This document shows positions 35,587 through 43,527 of a stretch of 64,000 nt of DNA, in pieces. The stretch covers positions 2,666,001-2,730,000 of the forward strand of contig CBDFHN010000002.1 in assembly GCA_965247735.1 (NCBI GenBank), written 5' to 3'. The translations under genes were made by a program, and so were the position numbers. Origin of the DNA: JAOXRU01 sp965247735 (GTDB lineage Bacteria > Bacteroidota > Bacteroidia > Flavobacteriales > Flavobacteriaceae). Under the pieces are notes generated by a model. The model made no database searches. It saw nothing but the letters and a program-made list of their open reading frames with translations, and was not told the DNA's origin. Position 1 is the first letter of the stretch. Each line of letters opens with the position of its first letter.

Positions 35587-37080
35587 TTAATCTTCGTCTT
35601 CATTAAAAACAAGTATTTGTTTTACCGTTGCTATAACAGGAGGAATATCTTCTTCTGTAAGCTCCATTAACACCTCTTTAGTGATTGCAGTTATAGACAC
35701 AATCCTACTTGCTTGACGTTCAATAATTTTCTCGAAAAGATTACGCATGGTACGTGCATTTCCAAATCCTTTATGTCGTTTTTCATATAAACGTTCAATA
35801 ATTTCTACTAATTTTTCTTCAGCATCTTCTGTTAGCACAAAATCTGCTTTACCCACATAGAGTTTAAAAATTTTAAGCAACGCATCTGCTGGGAAATGAT
35901 CAAATTCAAAATACCGATTAAAACGTGATTGTAGTCCTGGATTTGCCTGAATAAAACCTTCCATTTGATCTGGATAGCCGGCAGCAACAACCACAAATTC
36001 TCCTCTATGATCCTCCATTCGTTTTAATAACGTCTCTATTGCTTCACCACCAAAATCATTAAATCCGCCAGAAACAAGGGCATAAGCCTCGTCTATAAAC
36101 AACACCCCGCCTAGTGCCGATTTTATAATTTTATCTGTCTTAATTGCTGTTTGCCCAACATAACCTGCAACCAATCCAGAACGATCGGTTTCTACCACAT
36201 GTCCTTTTTCTAAATAACCCAAATGTTTAAAGATCCTTCCTAACAATCGTGCAACTGTAGTTTTACCAGTTCCTGGAGGCCCCATAAACACAGTATGCAA
36301 GGAGGTATTACTTGTTTTTAAGCCTTTTTCTTCTCTTAATTTTTGAACTTTAAGAAAATCGGTTAGGTCTTTTATGTTTTTTTTCACCGCCTCCAAACCT
36401 ACCAGTTCATTAAGCTCAGCAAGCACTTTTTCTAAAGTATCATCTTCAGGAATTTCTTTATAAACACCTTCTTCTATCCAAACTTTAGGATTTCTTGCCT
36501 TTTTTTCGATCTTTTGAAGCAATTCTTTGTCTTTATTAGACAACTTATCATCTGCTTTTGCTATCAAAGTTGCCACTCTATTTTCAAAAGAAGTAATTCT
36601 TAAAAACTGCTCATTATTAATTTTTTTTAAAACTGAAGGCAATAGCAATTCTTTTTTCATTTCTTCAATCGGAATAAAAAAAGGCAATTCTCTAATTGCA
36701 ATTACATTTTTATCGAACTGTTTTGCCAAAGACAATTTTTTTATAAGTGTCAAATTATATGCCTCACTAAGGTCTTTGCCTTGAAGGATTTCATAAAAAT
36801 AAATCAATACAAATTTTGCCTTTGCAGGTATAGCATCATAACTGCCTTTGAGAGAAGCAAAAGCATCAAATATTTTTACAAGATCATATAACAATACATG
36901 CTCTGCTTTATATTTTACTTCGGCTGCCGAATCTGCTTGTAAAGCCAGAAGAGCTCCATTAAAGTCCTTGTCAGTATTAAGAACCGAACATATTTTCCAT
37001 GCCTTTTGTCCTTCTTCTTTTAGTAACTTTATATAATCGGGTGTTAACTGCATTCCTGAAGCTTTAGGCTTTTTGTTCAT
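35587..37080 (-). CDS. AAA+ ATPase of the CbbX/SpoVK type
   Basis: 497 residues. A helical N-terminal region of about 230 residues has no clear relatives by eye. The AAA+ module starts at ELNELVGLEAVKKNIKDL and has Walker A FMGPPGTGKTTVARLLG, the CbbX-type pore-loop region GYVGQTAIKT, Walker B GGVLFIDEAYAL, sensor 1 VVAAGYPDQM and the Arg finger in QSRFNRYFEFDHF. CbbX remodels red-type Rubisco; SpoVK acts in sporulation; relatives are also found in secretion and stress loci. No Rubisco is present here, so the client is probably one of the neighbouring cluster proteins. Confidence 0.88.
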   Translation of the reverse strand: MNKKPKASGMQLTPDYIKLLKEEGQKAWKICSVLNTDKDFNGALLALQADSAAEVKYKAEHVLLYDLVKIFDAFASLKGSYDAIPAKAKFVLIYFYEILQGKDLSEAYNLTLIKKLSLAKQFDKNVIAIRELPFFIPIEEMKKELLLPSVLKKINNEQFLRITSFENRVATLIAKADDKLSNKDKELLQKIEKKARNPKVWIEEGVYKEIPEDDTLEKVLAELNELVGLEAVKKNIKDLTDFLKVQKLREEKGLKTSNTSLHTVFMGPPGTGKTTVARLLGRIFKHLGYLEKGHVVETDRSGLVAGYVGQTAIKTDKIIKSALGGVLFIDEAYALVSGGFNDFGGEAIETLLKRMEDHRGEFVVVAAGYPDQMEGFIQANPGLQSRFNRYFEFDHFPADALLKIFKLYVGKADFVLTEDAEEKLVEIIERLYEKRHKGFGNARTMRNLFEKIIERQASRIVSITAITKEVLMELTEEDIPPVIATVKQILVFNEDED

Positions 37081-37304
37081 GTATTATAATTGTTGTGTCG
37101 CTACGATCATATTCTGGCTTTAGATAACTCAAAAAAAAGAACCTTTTGAGAAATTAACTCAAAACTGATGTTTGGATAAAATTAGAACTTTTATTCTAGA
37201 TCATAAAAAATCTCTTTCCCTAATATCAAAATCAGTCGTTTTATTAAAATCATACCGCAAAAACATATAGCCTTGGGTATTTACTACCAATATTATAAAT
37301 TTCA

Positions 37305-38156
37305 TCATTTTTCAAAGTAAATATACTTACGTACAATAGCCTGTGTTAAACGTTTTAGTTTTTTACCATTAACAGGATGATTGCCTTCGTCACTAAAAAA
37401 TGTAATTTCTCCATTAGTTTTATCGTACCAATACAAACTCTTTCCGTTTTTGAACAGGTTCATTGTAGAGTCTAATGGAACTCTTTTGAAGCTCTCTATC
37501 TTATGTTGATCCATTGCTATACTGGCAGCCGAATCTACGTTACAATCTGCTTTTTCATAATGATCTACTGACCAAATCATACATTCTTTTTTTTCTAACT
37601 GATTCACACCAAAATAAACACCTGCTGCAATTAGTAGTGGCAACATTATGTAGCTAAGTTTCTTTAACCAAGGTTCTTTTGGTGGCTCTTCTGTTATATC
37701 AGTTTTCGTAGCTGAACCATCTTCTTCGCTTTTACCTCCTTCATCACCAGTTATTGTAGGTCCTTTTATTTCTTCAGGAACACTACCAAACTTATGTTCA
37801 TCATAATATTTTATATACGGTCTAAGCTTAAAACCTATCAGTAATGCTACCAAATCTAATGTTTCTGTTTCTGTCTTATTTGTTTTATCTGTCAAGAAAT
37901 TTTGAATAGATTTTAGTTCTCCATTATTAAAGACTTTAATCTTTTTTACTTTATCATCATCCTTATTTAACCCAAAAAAAACATCAATAATCTCTTTATC
38001 CGCCTTTGATTTTATTTTACTAAAAATTTGACTACAAGCTTTTTTAATTTTTGCAGGAGTAGGCTCAAACAAATATACTTTTAAATCACCTCCTCTATTC
38101 TTCTTGTATAAACCAAGAATCTCCTCTCTATAATCATCAAAACTTTTGTACTTCAT
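37305..38156 (-). CDS. Single-pass membrane protein, 283 aa
   Basis: A charged cytoplasmic N-terminal domain of about 165 residues (KIKKACSQIFSKIKSKADKEIIDVFFGL) and an acidic linker (GPTITGDEGGKSEEDGSAT) precede one membrane helix near residues 170-190 (LSYIMLPLLIAAGVYFGVNQL). The external C-terminal domain has a Cys pair (ECMIWSVDHYEKADC) and a YWYDKTNGEITFF segment. This topology (cytoplasmic helical domain, helix, small external domain) looks like a membrane-linked sensor or anti-sigma-type protein. Family not recognised. It precedes the AAA+ gene by 224 bp on the same strand. Confidence 0.65.
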   Translation of the reverse strand: MKYKSFDDYREEILGLYKKNRGGDLKVYLFEPTPAKIKKACSQIFSKIKSKADKEIIDVFFGLNKDDDKVKKIKVFNNGELKSIQNFLTDKTNKTETETLDLVALLIGFKLRPYIKYYDEHKFGSVPEEIKGPTITGDEGGKSEEDGSATKTDITEEPPKEPWLKKLSYIMLPLLIAAGVYFGVNQLEKKECMIWSVDHYEKADCNVDSAASIAMDQHKIESFKRVPLDSTMNLFKNGKSLYWYDKTNGEITFFSDEGNHPVNGKKLKRLTQAIVRKYIYFEK

Positions 38157-38516
38157 AACTAATCAATCAGAATTTATCGGAATTATCAAGAATACACTGG
38201 AATCTTCGGAATTACTGGAATCCTCTGCTGTCACAGGCTTTTCATGCCCATACCTTTGTCCAAGAATCGTTTGTGTCTTAAAAGAACAACCTAGACAAAT
38301 ATAACGAACAAATTCTAAACTAGAAATATAAGACAGGATCTGCGAATAGATCTGGGAAGTAAAATGAACATTTTCTGTCTGCCTATTTCAAACACTACTT
38401 CCCAAAATAAAGAGGCGCCTCTTTTCATTTTTGCATGTTGCTGTATTGGCAATTTATCCTCTGGGTTCAAAGCCCAGACAGTGCATGCTATTGCAAATTT
38501 TTAAACAATAGTAATT
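38157..38516. other. 360-bp divergent intergenic region with structured elements
   Basis: It separates the minus-strand 283-aa gene from the plus-strand small lipoprotein. It holds a perfect 16-bp palindrome (38409-38424) and a hairpin CTGGG-TTCAAAG-CCCAG (about 38461-38477), 40 bp before the lipoprotein start, either of which may be regulatory. No gene seen. Confidence 0.5.
38409..38424. promoter_or_regulatory. Perfect 16-bp palindrome, candidate operator
   Basis: AAAGAGGCGCCTCTTT is fully self-complementary with no loop, which suits a dimeric DNA-binding protein better than an RNA hairpin. It lies about 93 bp before the small lipoprotein start. Confidence 0.45.
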
Positions 38517-38672
38517 ATGAAAAGAGTTTTATTTATATTAAGTATAGTATTGATTAATACCGTTTTATTTTCTTGTGAAAAGCCAGAAATAGCTGATGAA
38601 ATAGCAATAGAAGTTTTAGCTACCGATGGAGAAGACGGAGAAATATTACCAAAAGAAGAGGATAAAGATTAA
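38517..38672 (+). CDS. Small acidic lipoprotein, 51 aa
   Basis: ATG 38517 opens MKRVLFILSIVLINTVLFSC, a lipoprotein signal with lipobox LFSC at residue 20, leaving a mature peptide of 32 residues, EKPEIADEI...EEDKD, with about a dozen acidic residues. It lies 41 bp before the histidine kinase gene on the same strand. Similar tiny acidic lipoproteins before two-component genes occur in other Flavobacteriaceae, as far as I recall. It may feed back on the kinase, or simply be co-expressed. Confidence 0.7.
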   Translation: MKRVLFILSIVLINTVLFSCEKPEIADEIAIEVLATDGEDGEILPKEEDKD

Positions 38673-38713
38673 TTAATCGTTTTGTAATCCCATACTTTTA
38701 CTACTTTAGAGGA

Positions 38714-40537
38714 ATGAAGCAACTTGTTGTTACATTCCTCTTTTTTTGTAGCTGTTTTTTATTTTCTCAATCAGAAAACCAAAATACAGATCAAAATTTA
38801 TACCTTAAAACCATCTCTAAAAAAAGTGCTTTATTTAGAAAAAAACAAAAACTAGATAGCGCAATTTTTTATGCAAATAGACTACTTCAAGAATCAAAAC
38901 TGACGCACGATAGCACCTATATTCTTAAGGCCTATAAAAAACTATCTCTTTATCATAAAGAGCACAATAAACCAATTGATGCTGTTAAGTACTATACCTA
39001 TGTTCGGGATTTTTCTTTGCTTGTAAATGATACCATTTCTGCAATTAATGCTAGTAGACTTATTGCTAGCATTCAAAAAAAATTAGGAGATTTAAACTCC
39101 AGTGAAAACACAGCAATTAGCGCCTTAAAACTATGTGATAACTTATCAGATTCAACAGCCACGCCCCTTAAATTAGCTCTTTACAATCACCTTGGAATAA
39201 CAACCAAAGAATTAGCTAACTATAAAGATGCTATTAGGTGGTATAAAAAAGCACTAGTATTAAACAAAGACACACTAAAAGGTATTACTATAAAAAACAA
39301 TATTGCTGTAATTGCAATAAAAGAAAAACAATTTAACGTAGCAATAAACAGTTTATCTGAATTGTTGAAGCTTAAAATCCTGGCAACAAATCCAAAAACC
39401 AAAGCAAGAATAATTGATAATCTTGCCCATGCAAAGTCTAAAACAAACTCCCCAGATGCCGAAAAAGAGTTATTGAAGGCTTTAAACATTCGAAAAAAAA
39501 TAAAAGACAATTATGGATTAATTGCTAGTTATATGCATTTAGCTGATCATTATAAAAATAACAACAGTACAGAAAAAGCCTTGTTTTATGCTGAAATGGC
39601 TTATAAAATATCAAAACAGTTTAAAAACAGTGCTTCAATAGTAGAATCTTTAACATTTTTACTTAAACTAGAAGGAAGTTCTAAACATCGAATTGTTGAA
39701 TTTTTAAAGCTAGATGATAGTTTAAAAACCGAAACTTTAAAAGCAAAAAACCAATTCGCAAAAATAAGATATAGGACAGAAGAAAGTCGTCGTGAAAATT
39801 TAATCCTAAAAGCTAAAAACGCAAAAAAAGACCTAGCATTAGCTGTAGAGACTAACTACAAACTATGGCTAATAGGCTTAATTGTCTTACTAATTGGATC
39901 TGGGTTCTTCCTTAATTATTATCGAAAACAAGAAACTAGAATAGCAAGAATAAAAGAACGCCACGCTACCCAGCATAAATTATCTAAAAAACTCCATGAT
40001 GGACTAGGGAACGACATCTATCACTTAATGGTTCAGCTAAAAAACAACATCGATTTTACAAGTAAAAAAGACAATCTTAAAATACTAGAAGGCTTTAACT
40101 TCATCTACCATAGCGTTCGGGATTTTTCTAGAAACATTAGAGTAGAAACAGGACCAGAATACGAAAATGAAATCCTAGATTTATTAAATTCTTACAGTAA
40201 TTTATCTGTTAAAACAGTAATTTCTGATTTAGACCGTATTCCTTGGACAACAATTGCTGCTCATAAAAAGGAAGAGTTGTATTTAGTATTAAAAGAACTG
40301 CTTACCAATATGAACAAACATAGCAACGCTGATTTCTATAGTGTTCGCTTTGTAAAAAACAATAAAAACATCACAATTAACTATTTCGACAATGGAATTG
40401 GAGTAAATCTAAACAACGGAATTTCTAAAAATGGATTGTTCAATGCGGAAAACCGCATGAAAGAAATAGGAGGGAGTATTACTTTTGAATCAGAACCTAA
40501 GGATGGTTTTAAAGCAACCATAATTTTTGCTTTATAA
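38714..40537 (+). CDS. TPR-domain sensor histidine kinase
   Basis: 607 residues. A signal peptide (VVTFLFFCSCFLFSQ) leads to a periplasmic helical region of TPR repeats (e.g. ANYKDAIRWYKKALVLNKD, STEKALFYAEMAYKISKQ). One membrane helix lies near residues 382-402 (LWLIGLIVLLIGSGFFL). The dimerisation motif LSKKLHDGLGNDIYHLM has the phospho-acceptor His at about 428 (HisKA_3-like). The ATP-binding domain has ELYLVLKELLTNMNKHSNA (N box), FDNGIGV (G1) and NGLFNAENRMKEIGG (G2). The response regulator gene follows at once, so they are a cognate pair. Signal unknown. Confidence 0.9.
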   Translation: MKQLVVTFLFFCSCFLFSQSENQNTDQNLYLKTISKKSALFRKKQKLDSAIFYANRLLQESKLTHDSTYILKAYKKLSLYHKEHNKPIDAVKYYTYVRDFSLLVNDTISAINASRLIASIQKKLGDLNSSENTAISALKLCDNLSDSTATPLKLALYNHLGITTKELANYKDAIRWYKKALVLNKDTLKGITIKNNIAVIAIKEKQFNVAINSLSELLKLKILATNPKTKARIIDNLAHAKSKTNSPDAEKELLKALNIRKKIKDNYGLIASYMHLADHYKNNNSTEKALFYAEMAYKISKQFKNSASIVESLTFLLKLEGSSKHRIVEFLKLDDSLKTETLKAKNQFAKIRYRTEESRRENLILKAKNAKKDLALAVETNYKLWLIGLIVLLIGSGFFLNYYRKQETRIARIKERHATQHKLSKKLHDGLGNDIYHLMVQLKNNIDFTSKKDNLKILEGFNFIYHSVRDFSRNIRVETGPEYENEILDLLNSYSNLSVKTVISDLDRIPWTTIAAHKKEELYLVLKELLTNMNKHSNADFYSVRFVKNNKNITINYFDNGIGVNLNNGISKNGLFNAENRMKEIGGSITFESEPKDGFKATIIFAL

Positions 40538-40547
40538 ATTTAATGAT

Positions 40548-41216
40548 ATGTTTAAAAAAATACTAATTGCAGAAGATAGAGATAATGAAAAATTTGGCCT
40601 CGTAGCCTCCGTTAAAGAATTTACAGATGCTAATATTGATAGCTCACAATTTTGCGATAAGACGGTGCTTAAACTTAAAGAAGCACTGTATAAAAAAGAA
40701 CCTTTTGACCTATTGATAAGTGATCTTTCTTTTGACTTGGATTATAAAAAACATAAAATAACATCTGGAAGAGAACTTATTAGCGAAGTAAAAAAAATAC
40801 AACCCAATATAAAAATCATTGTTTTCAGCGGCGAAACGAAATCAGCAATTATTAAATCGTTTTTTGAAACCGAAAAAATAAATGCCTATGTATGTAAAGG
40901 TCTTTATGGTCTTCCCGAGCTTAAAAAAGCTATTACAACCGTGCATCAGGACAAAACATATACCTGCCCCGTTGCTACAGATGCATTACAACAAAATAAC
41001 CTTGTTCAGCTAAATGCATATGAAAAAAAATTACTGCAATTGCTTGCTAAAGGTTATAAATATGATGAAGTAAGTGATTATTTCAAAAATAACAACATGT
41101 CTCCAAATAGCAAGAGATCCATAGAAGACAAAATAAGCAAGCTAAAGGATAGTTTTAATGCCAAAACCCCTTCTCAACTCTTATATCTAGCCAATAAATC
41201 AGGGTTTATCGATTAA
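40548..41216 (+). CDS. Response regulator with C-terminal HTH-like domain
   Basis: 222 residues from ATG 40548; an upstream TTG in frame overlaps the kinase stop and is less likely. The receiver domain has the acidic pocket ILIAEDRDN, the phospho-Asp near residue 59 in LLISDLSF, IIVFSGE (Thr/Ser position) and the Lys in AYVCKGL. The C-terminal 65 residues (YEKKLLQLLAKGYKYDEVSDYFKNNNMSPNSKRSIEDKISKLKDSF) resemble a LuxR-type HTH but diverge from consensus in the recognition helix. It should be phosphorylated by the kinase encoded just upstream; targets unknown. Confidence 0.85.
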   Translation: MFKKILIAEDRDNEKFGLVASVKEFTDANIDSSQFCDKTVLKLKEALYKKEPFDLLISDLSFDLDYKKHKITSGRELISEVKKIQPNIKIIVFSGETKSAIIKSFFETEKINAYVCKGLYGLPELKKAITTVHQDKTYTCPVATDALQQNNLVQLNAYEKKLLQLLAKGYKYDEVSDYFKNNNMSPNSKRSIEDKISKLKDSFNAKTPSQLLYLANKSGFID

Positions 41217-41239
41217 TCCACACATTACGTCTTAAAGCC

Positions 41240-41440
41240 TGTGGTTTTCCACACTGTAAACCCCTTTTATAGTAGTAGTTTTGATTTTCCCTAAGGCAAA
41301 TATGTTGCCTTTCTGAAAATTGAGGAATGATAAGGAAAGGAAAACTCTTTAAAAATTGTTTTTAGGTAATTGGTGTATATAGGACTCATAAATTTTACAA
41401 TTTGTGAGTCCTTTTTTTATTCCCCCTGTGGAAAACCACA
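41240..41440. repeat. 14-bp inverted repeat flanking the terminator region
   Basis: TGTGGTTTTCCACA (41240-41253) and its exact reverse complement TGTGGAAAACCACA (41427-41440). Each arm is itself a near-palindrome, so each could also form its own small hairpin. Confidence 0.6.
41381..41417 (+). terminator. Intrinsic terminator after the two-component operon
   Basis: AGGACTCATAAATT pairs with AATTTGTGAGTCCT through a single wobble and is followed by a T run. Confidence 0.88.
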
Positions 41441-41589
41441 AGGATACAATAGTAATGAGCTGTATTTTTGACAAGTATTAATCTTAAAATCAACATTTAT
41501 GGTATTTCTGTAAATGACTTTGTACAGAAAAATGGTATTTTCAATCTTATTCACAAACCCAAAAGCATGTATAAAACAAAAAAAATAGA

Positions 41590-41856
41590 ATGTTAAAAAG
41601 AAAACCTTACCAAAAGAAAGCAATACTTATTTTAATCGTTCTTTGCTCTTTTACTGCATTCAGCCAAGACAAGAAAGCAAAAAAAGAAAAAATGGTTTAT
41701 ATCTGTAATAGCCTGCAGAGCAAAGTTTTTCATTATAAAAAACAATGTGCTGGTTTAAAAATATGTAAAGATTCTATCCGAAAAGTAACACTGCATCACG
41801 CAAAAAATTATGGAAGAGTCTTTTGTAAAAAAGAGAAAAAACAAACTCGTAATTAG
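41590..41856 (+). CDS. Small secreted Cys/His protein, 88 aa
   Basis: A signal peptide (KKAILILIVLCSFTAFSQ) precedes a 62-residue mature domain with the pattern YIC-SL-SKVFHYKKQCAGLKIC...HHAKNYGRVFC. The YH-x4-C-x2-L-x2-C...A-x3-GR-x2-C arrangement resembles the small putative metal-binding motif found in short flavobacterial exported proteins and near the C-terminus of some ComEC or nuclease proteins (YH...C...A...G..C). Probably folds around a metal or disulfides. Function unknown. Confidence 0.65.
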   Translation: MLKRKPYQKKAILILIVLCSFTAFSQDKKAKKEKMVYICNSLQSKVFHYKKQCAGLKICKDSIRKVTLHHAKNYGRVFCKKEKKQTRN

Positions 41857-41924
41857 CATCGAAACAACTATACTGTCGTTTAAAACAAGAAAATCCACAC
41901 TTTCGTGCAGATTTCTATTTACTG

Positions 41925-41998
41925 TGGAGAAGATGGGAGTCGAACCCACGACCTCTTGACTGCCAGTCAAACGCTCTAGCCAGCTGAGCTACATCCCC
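41925..41998 (-). tRNA. tRNA-Ala, anticodon GGC
   Basis: Minus-strand cloverleaf: acceptor GGGGATG/CTTCTCC, D arm GCTCAGCTGGCTAGAGC, anticodon stem TTTGA/TCAAG with loop CTGGCAG (anticodon GGC), T arm GTGGG-TTCGACT-CCCAT, discriminator A. The G3-U70 pair is the alanine identity element. The sixth acceptor pair is U-U. CCA is not encoded and must be added after transcription. Confidence 0.93.
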
Positions 41999-42054
41999 AA
42001 ATATAATATCCGCTAAATTTTAAGCGAACCTAAAACCTAACGGACACGAAAATA

Positions 42055-42855
42055 CTAATCTTTTTTAACACTTAATACTAAAACAGGAATTGGAACAAAA
42101 AATTCTTTCTTAAGAATGGTGTTTTTTCCCCAAAGCTTTCTAAAAAAACCTCTTTTCCTTCTAAAAACACAAAGCAAATCAGGATTTGCAGCCTGAAAAT
42201 GCTCTAATACTCCTTGAAAGGTAGTTGCGTTTTCTGTAATAACAACCTTAGAACTCAAATCCATAAGAGAAGCATTAATTCTTAAATCTTCATCTGTATA
42301 TCCTGGTGTTTTTACCAATAATAAACTTACCTCAGAATTAAACTTGATACGTATTTCTTGCAACCTTTTTAATATTCTATTCCGTTTTAAAACTCCAGAT
42401 TTAAAAGCGGTCATAATTTTATCAAATTGGCTATACTTTGCTCCCATTGGAATAACCAAAGCAGGTATATCTGTCTGCTTAATAATCTTACCTGTTGTAT
42501 TTCCTAAATAATACTCTTCATTAACAGAATTACTTCTTGAAGCAATAATAATAAGGTCTATTCCAAGCTCTTTGTCAAAGCCTTTAATCCCATCTACAAC
42601 ACCTCCATTATAAACGACCAACTTAATAGCTACCCCTTTATTATCTACTTTAGCAAGTACAGATTTCATATGTTCTTTGCTACTCTCTGTAACCTTATCC
42701 GCAACATTTCCCAAAGCTCCAGAAGGAGCAGATACTACGCTAAATGCTTCCATAACATAAACGTTGCTATTAAACTCTTTAGCAAAATCAATTGCATATT
42801 GCAGGGTAAAAACTGCGTTGTCTGATGGGCCAATTGGTACTAATATATTTTTCAC
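42055..42855 (-). CDS. Tandem-domain universal stress protein
   Basis: 266 residues, two UspA folds. The first is clear (MKNILVPIGPSDNAVFTLQYAIDFAKEF; DLIIIASRSN...EEYYLGNTTGKIIKQTDIPALVIP); its G-x2-G-x9-(S/T) ATP loop is present only in altered form (GNTTGKIIKQT). The second half (RIKFNSEVSLLLVKTP...LLCVFRRKRGFFRKLWGKNTILKKEFFVPIPVLVLS) is more diverged. Such proteins respond to starvation or oxygen stress; the target is unknown. It is upstream of the tRNA gene on the same strand. Confidence 0.85.
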   Translation of the reverse strand: MKNILVPIGPSDNAVFTLQYAIDFAKEFNSNVYVMEAFSVVSAPSGALGNVADKVTESSKEHMKSVLAKVDNKGVAIKLVVYNGGVVDGIKGFDKELGIDLIIIASRSNSVNEEYYLGNTTGKIIKQTDIPALVIPMGAKYSQFDKIMTAFKSGVLKRNRILKRLQEIRIKFNSEVSLLLVKTPGYTDEDLRINASLMDLSSKVVITENATTFQGVLEHFQAANPDLLCVFRRKRGFFRKLWGKNTILKKEFFVPIPVLVLSVKKD

Positions 42856-43017
42856 AGATAATAAATTTTAGCAATAAATTGCATTAACAATCAGGCAGAT
42901 ACAGTACTCAGATAGTAAACCTAAATTTTCTTTAAATGAATACTTAAAACAACAGCTTATGATACTGCTTTTTGCCAATTAAAGCATAAATTTACACTTT
43001 TATTTTAATTCTATCTT

Positions 43018-43527
43018 ATGATTAGACTCGGAAAAAAAGAAGATATTGATCAAATCCTTGAAATCACTACTGCATGTGCAACACATATGATCGATAAAGG
43101 AATACACCAATGGAATTCTGAATACCCCTCTAAAACTGCTTTTTTAAAGGATTTAGACAGAAAAGAATTATATGTTTTTGAAAAAAACAACATCATTATT
43201 GGAACTATTGTATTGTCTACTTTTATGGATGATGAATACCTTCCTATTTTGTGGCTAACATCCAATCATCAAAATATTTACATCCACAGATTGGCTATTC
43301 ATCCAGAATTTCAAGGTCAAGGACTAGCTCAGCAGCTAATGAATTTTGCAGAACAATATGCCTTAAAAAACAAATTCAATTCTGTTAGACTAGATACCTT
43401 TAGTCAAAACGCTAGAAACAATACTTTTTACGAAAAGAGAGGATACCAACGTCTCGGAGATATTTATTTTCCTAAACAAAGCAAACACCCTTTTCATTGC
43501 TATGAACTTGTACTAACCAATGATTAA
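43018..43527 (+). CDS. GNAT-family N-acetyltransferase
   Basis: 169 residues. The acetyl-CoA loop is IHPEFQGQGLAQQLMNFAEQYA (Q-x-x-G-x-G/A pattern), preceded by the usual strand IYIHRLAI, and motif B follows (VRLDTFSQNARNNTFYEKRGYQRLG). The substrate cannot be predicted. It overlaps the MATE gene by 8 bp, so the two are translationally coupled. Confidence 0.88.
   Translation: MIRLGKKEDIDQILEITTACATHMIDKGIHQWNSEYPSKTAFLKDLDRKELYVFEKNNIIIGTIVLSTFMDDEYLPILWLTSNHQNIYIHRLAIHPEFQGQGLAQQLMNFAEQYALKNKFNSVRLDTFSQNARNNTFYEKRGYQRLGDIYFPKQSKHPFHCYELVLTND

Larger units (their letters stand above)
41217..41589. other. 373-bp intergenic region, possible small RNA
   Basis: Between the response regulator gene and a small secreted protein gene. 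It contains a hairpin AAGGCAA/TTGCCTT (41293-41311) and a strong terminator (41381-41417) more than 160 bp after the regulator stop, so either the operon has a long 3' UTR or a separate RNA of about 120-140 nt is made here. It is bracketed by a 14-bp inverted repeat. Confidence 0.45.

Noticed and set aside
35587..37080. Rubisco activase CbbX
   Set aside because: Only the AAA+ module matches; the N-terminal 230 residues differ and no Rubisco genes are in the window.
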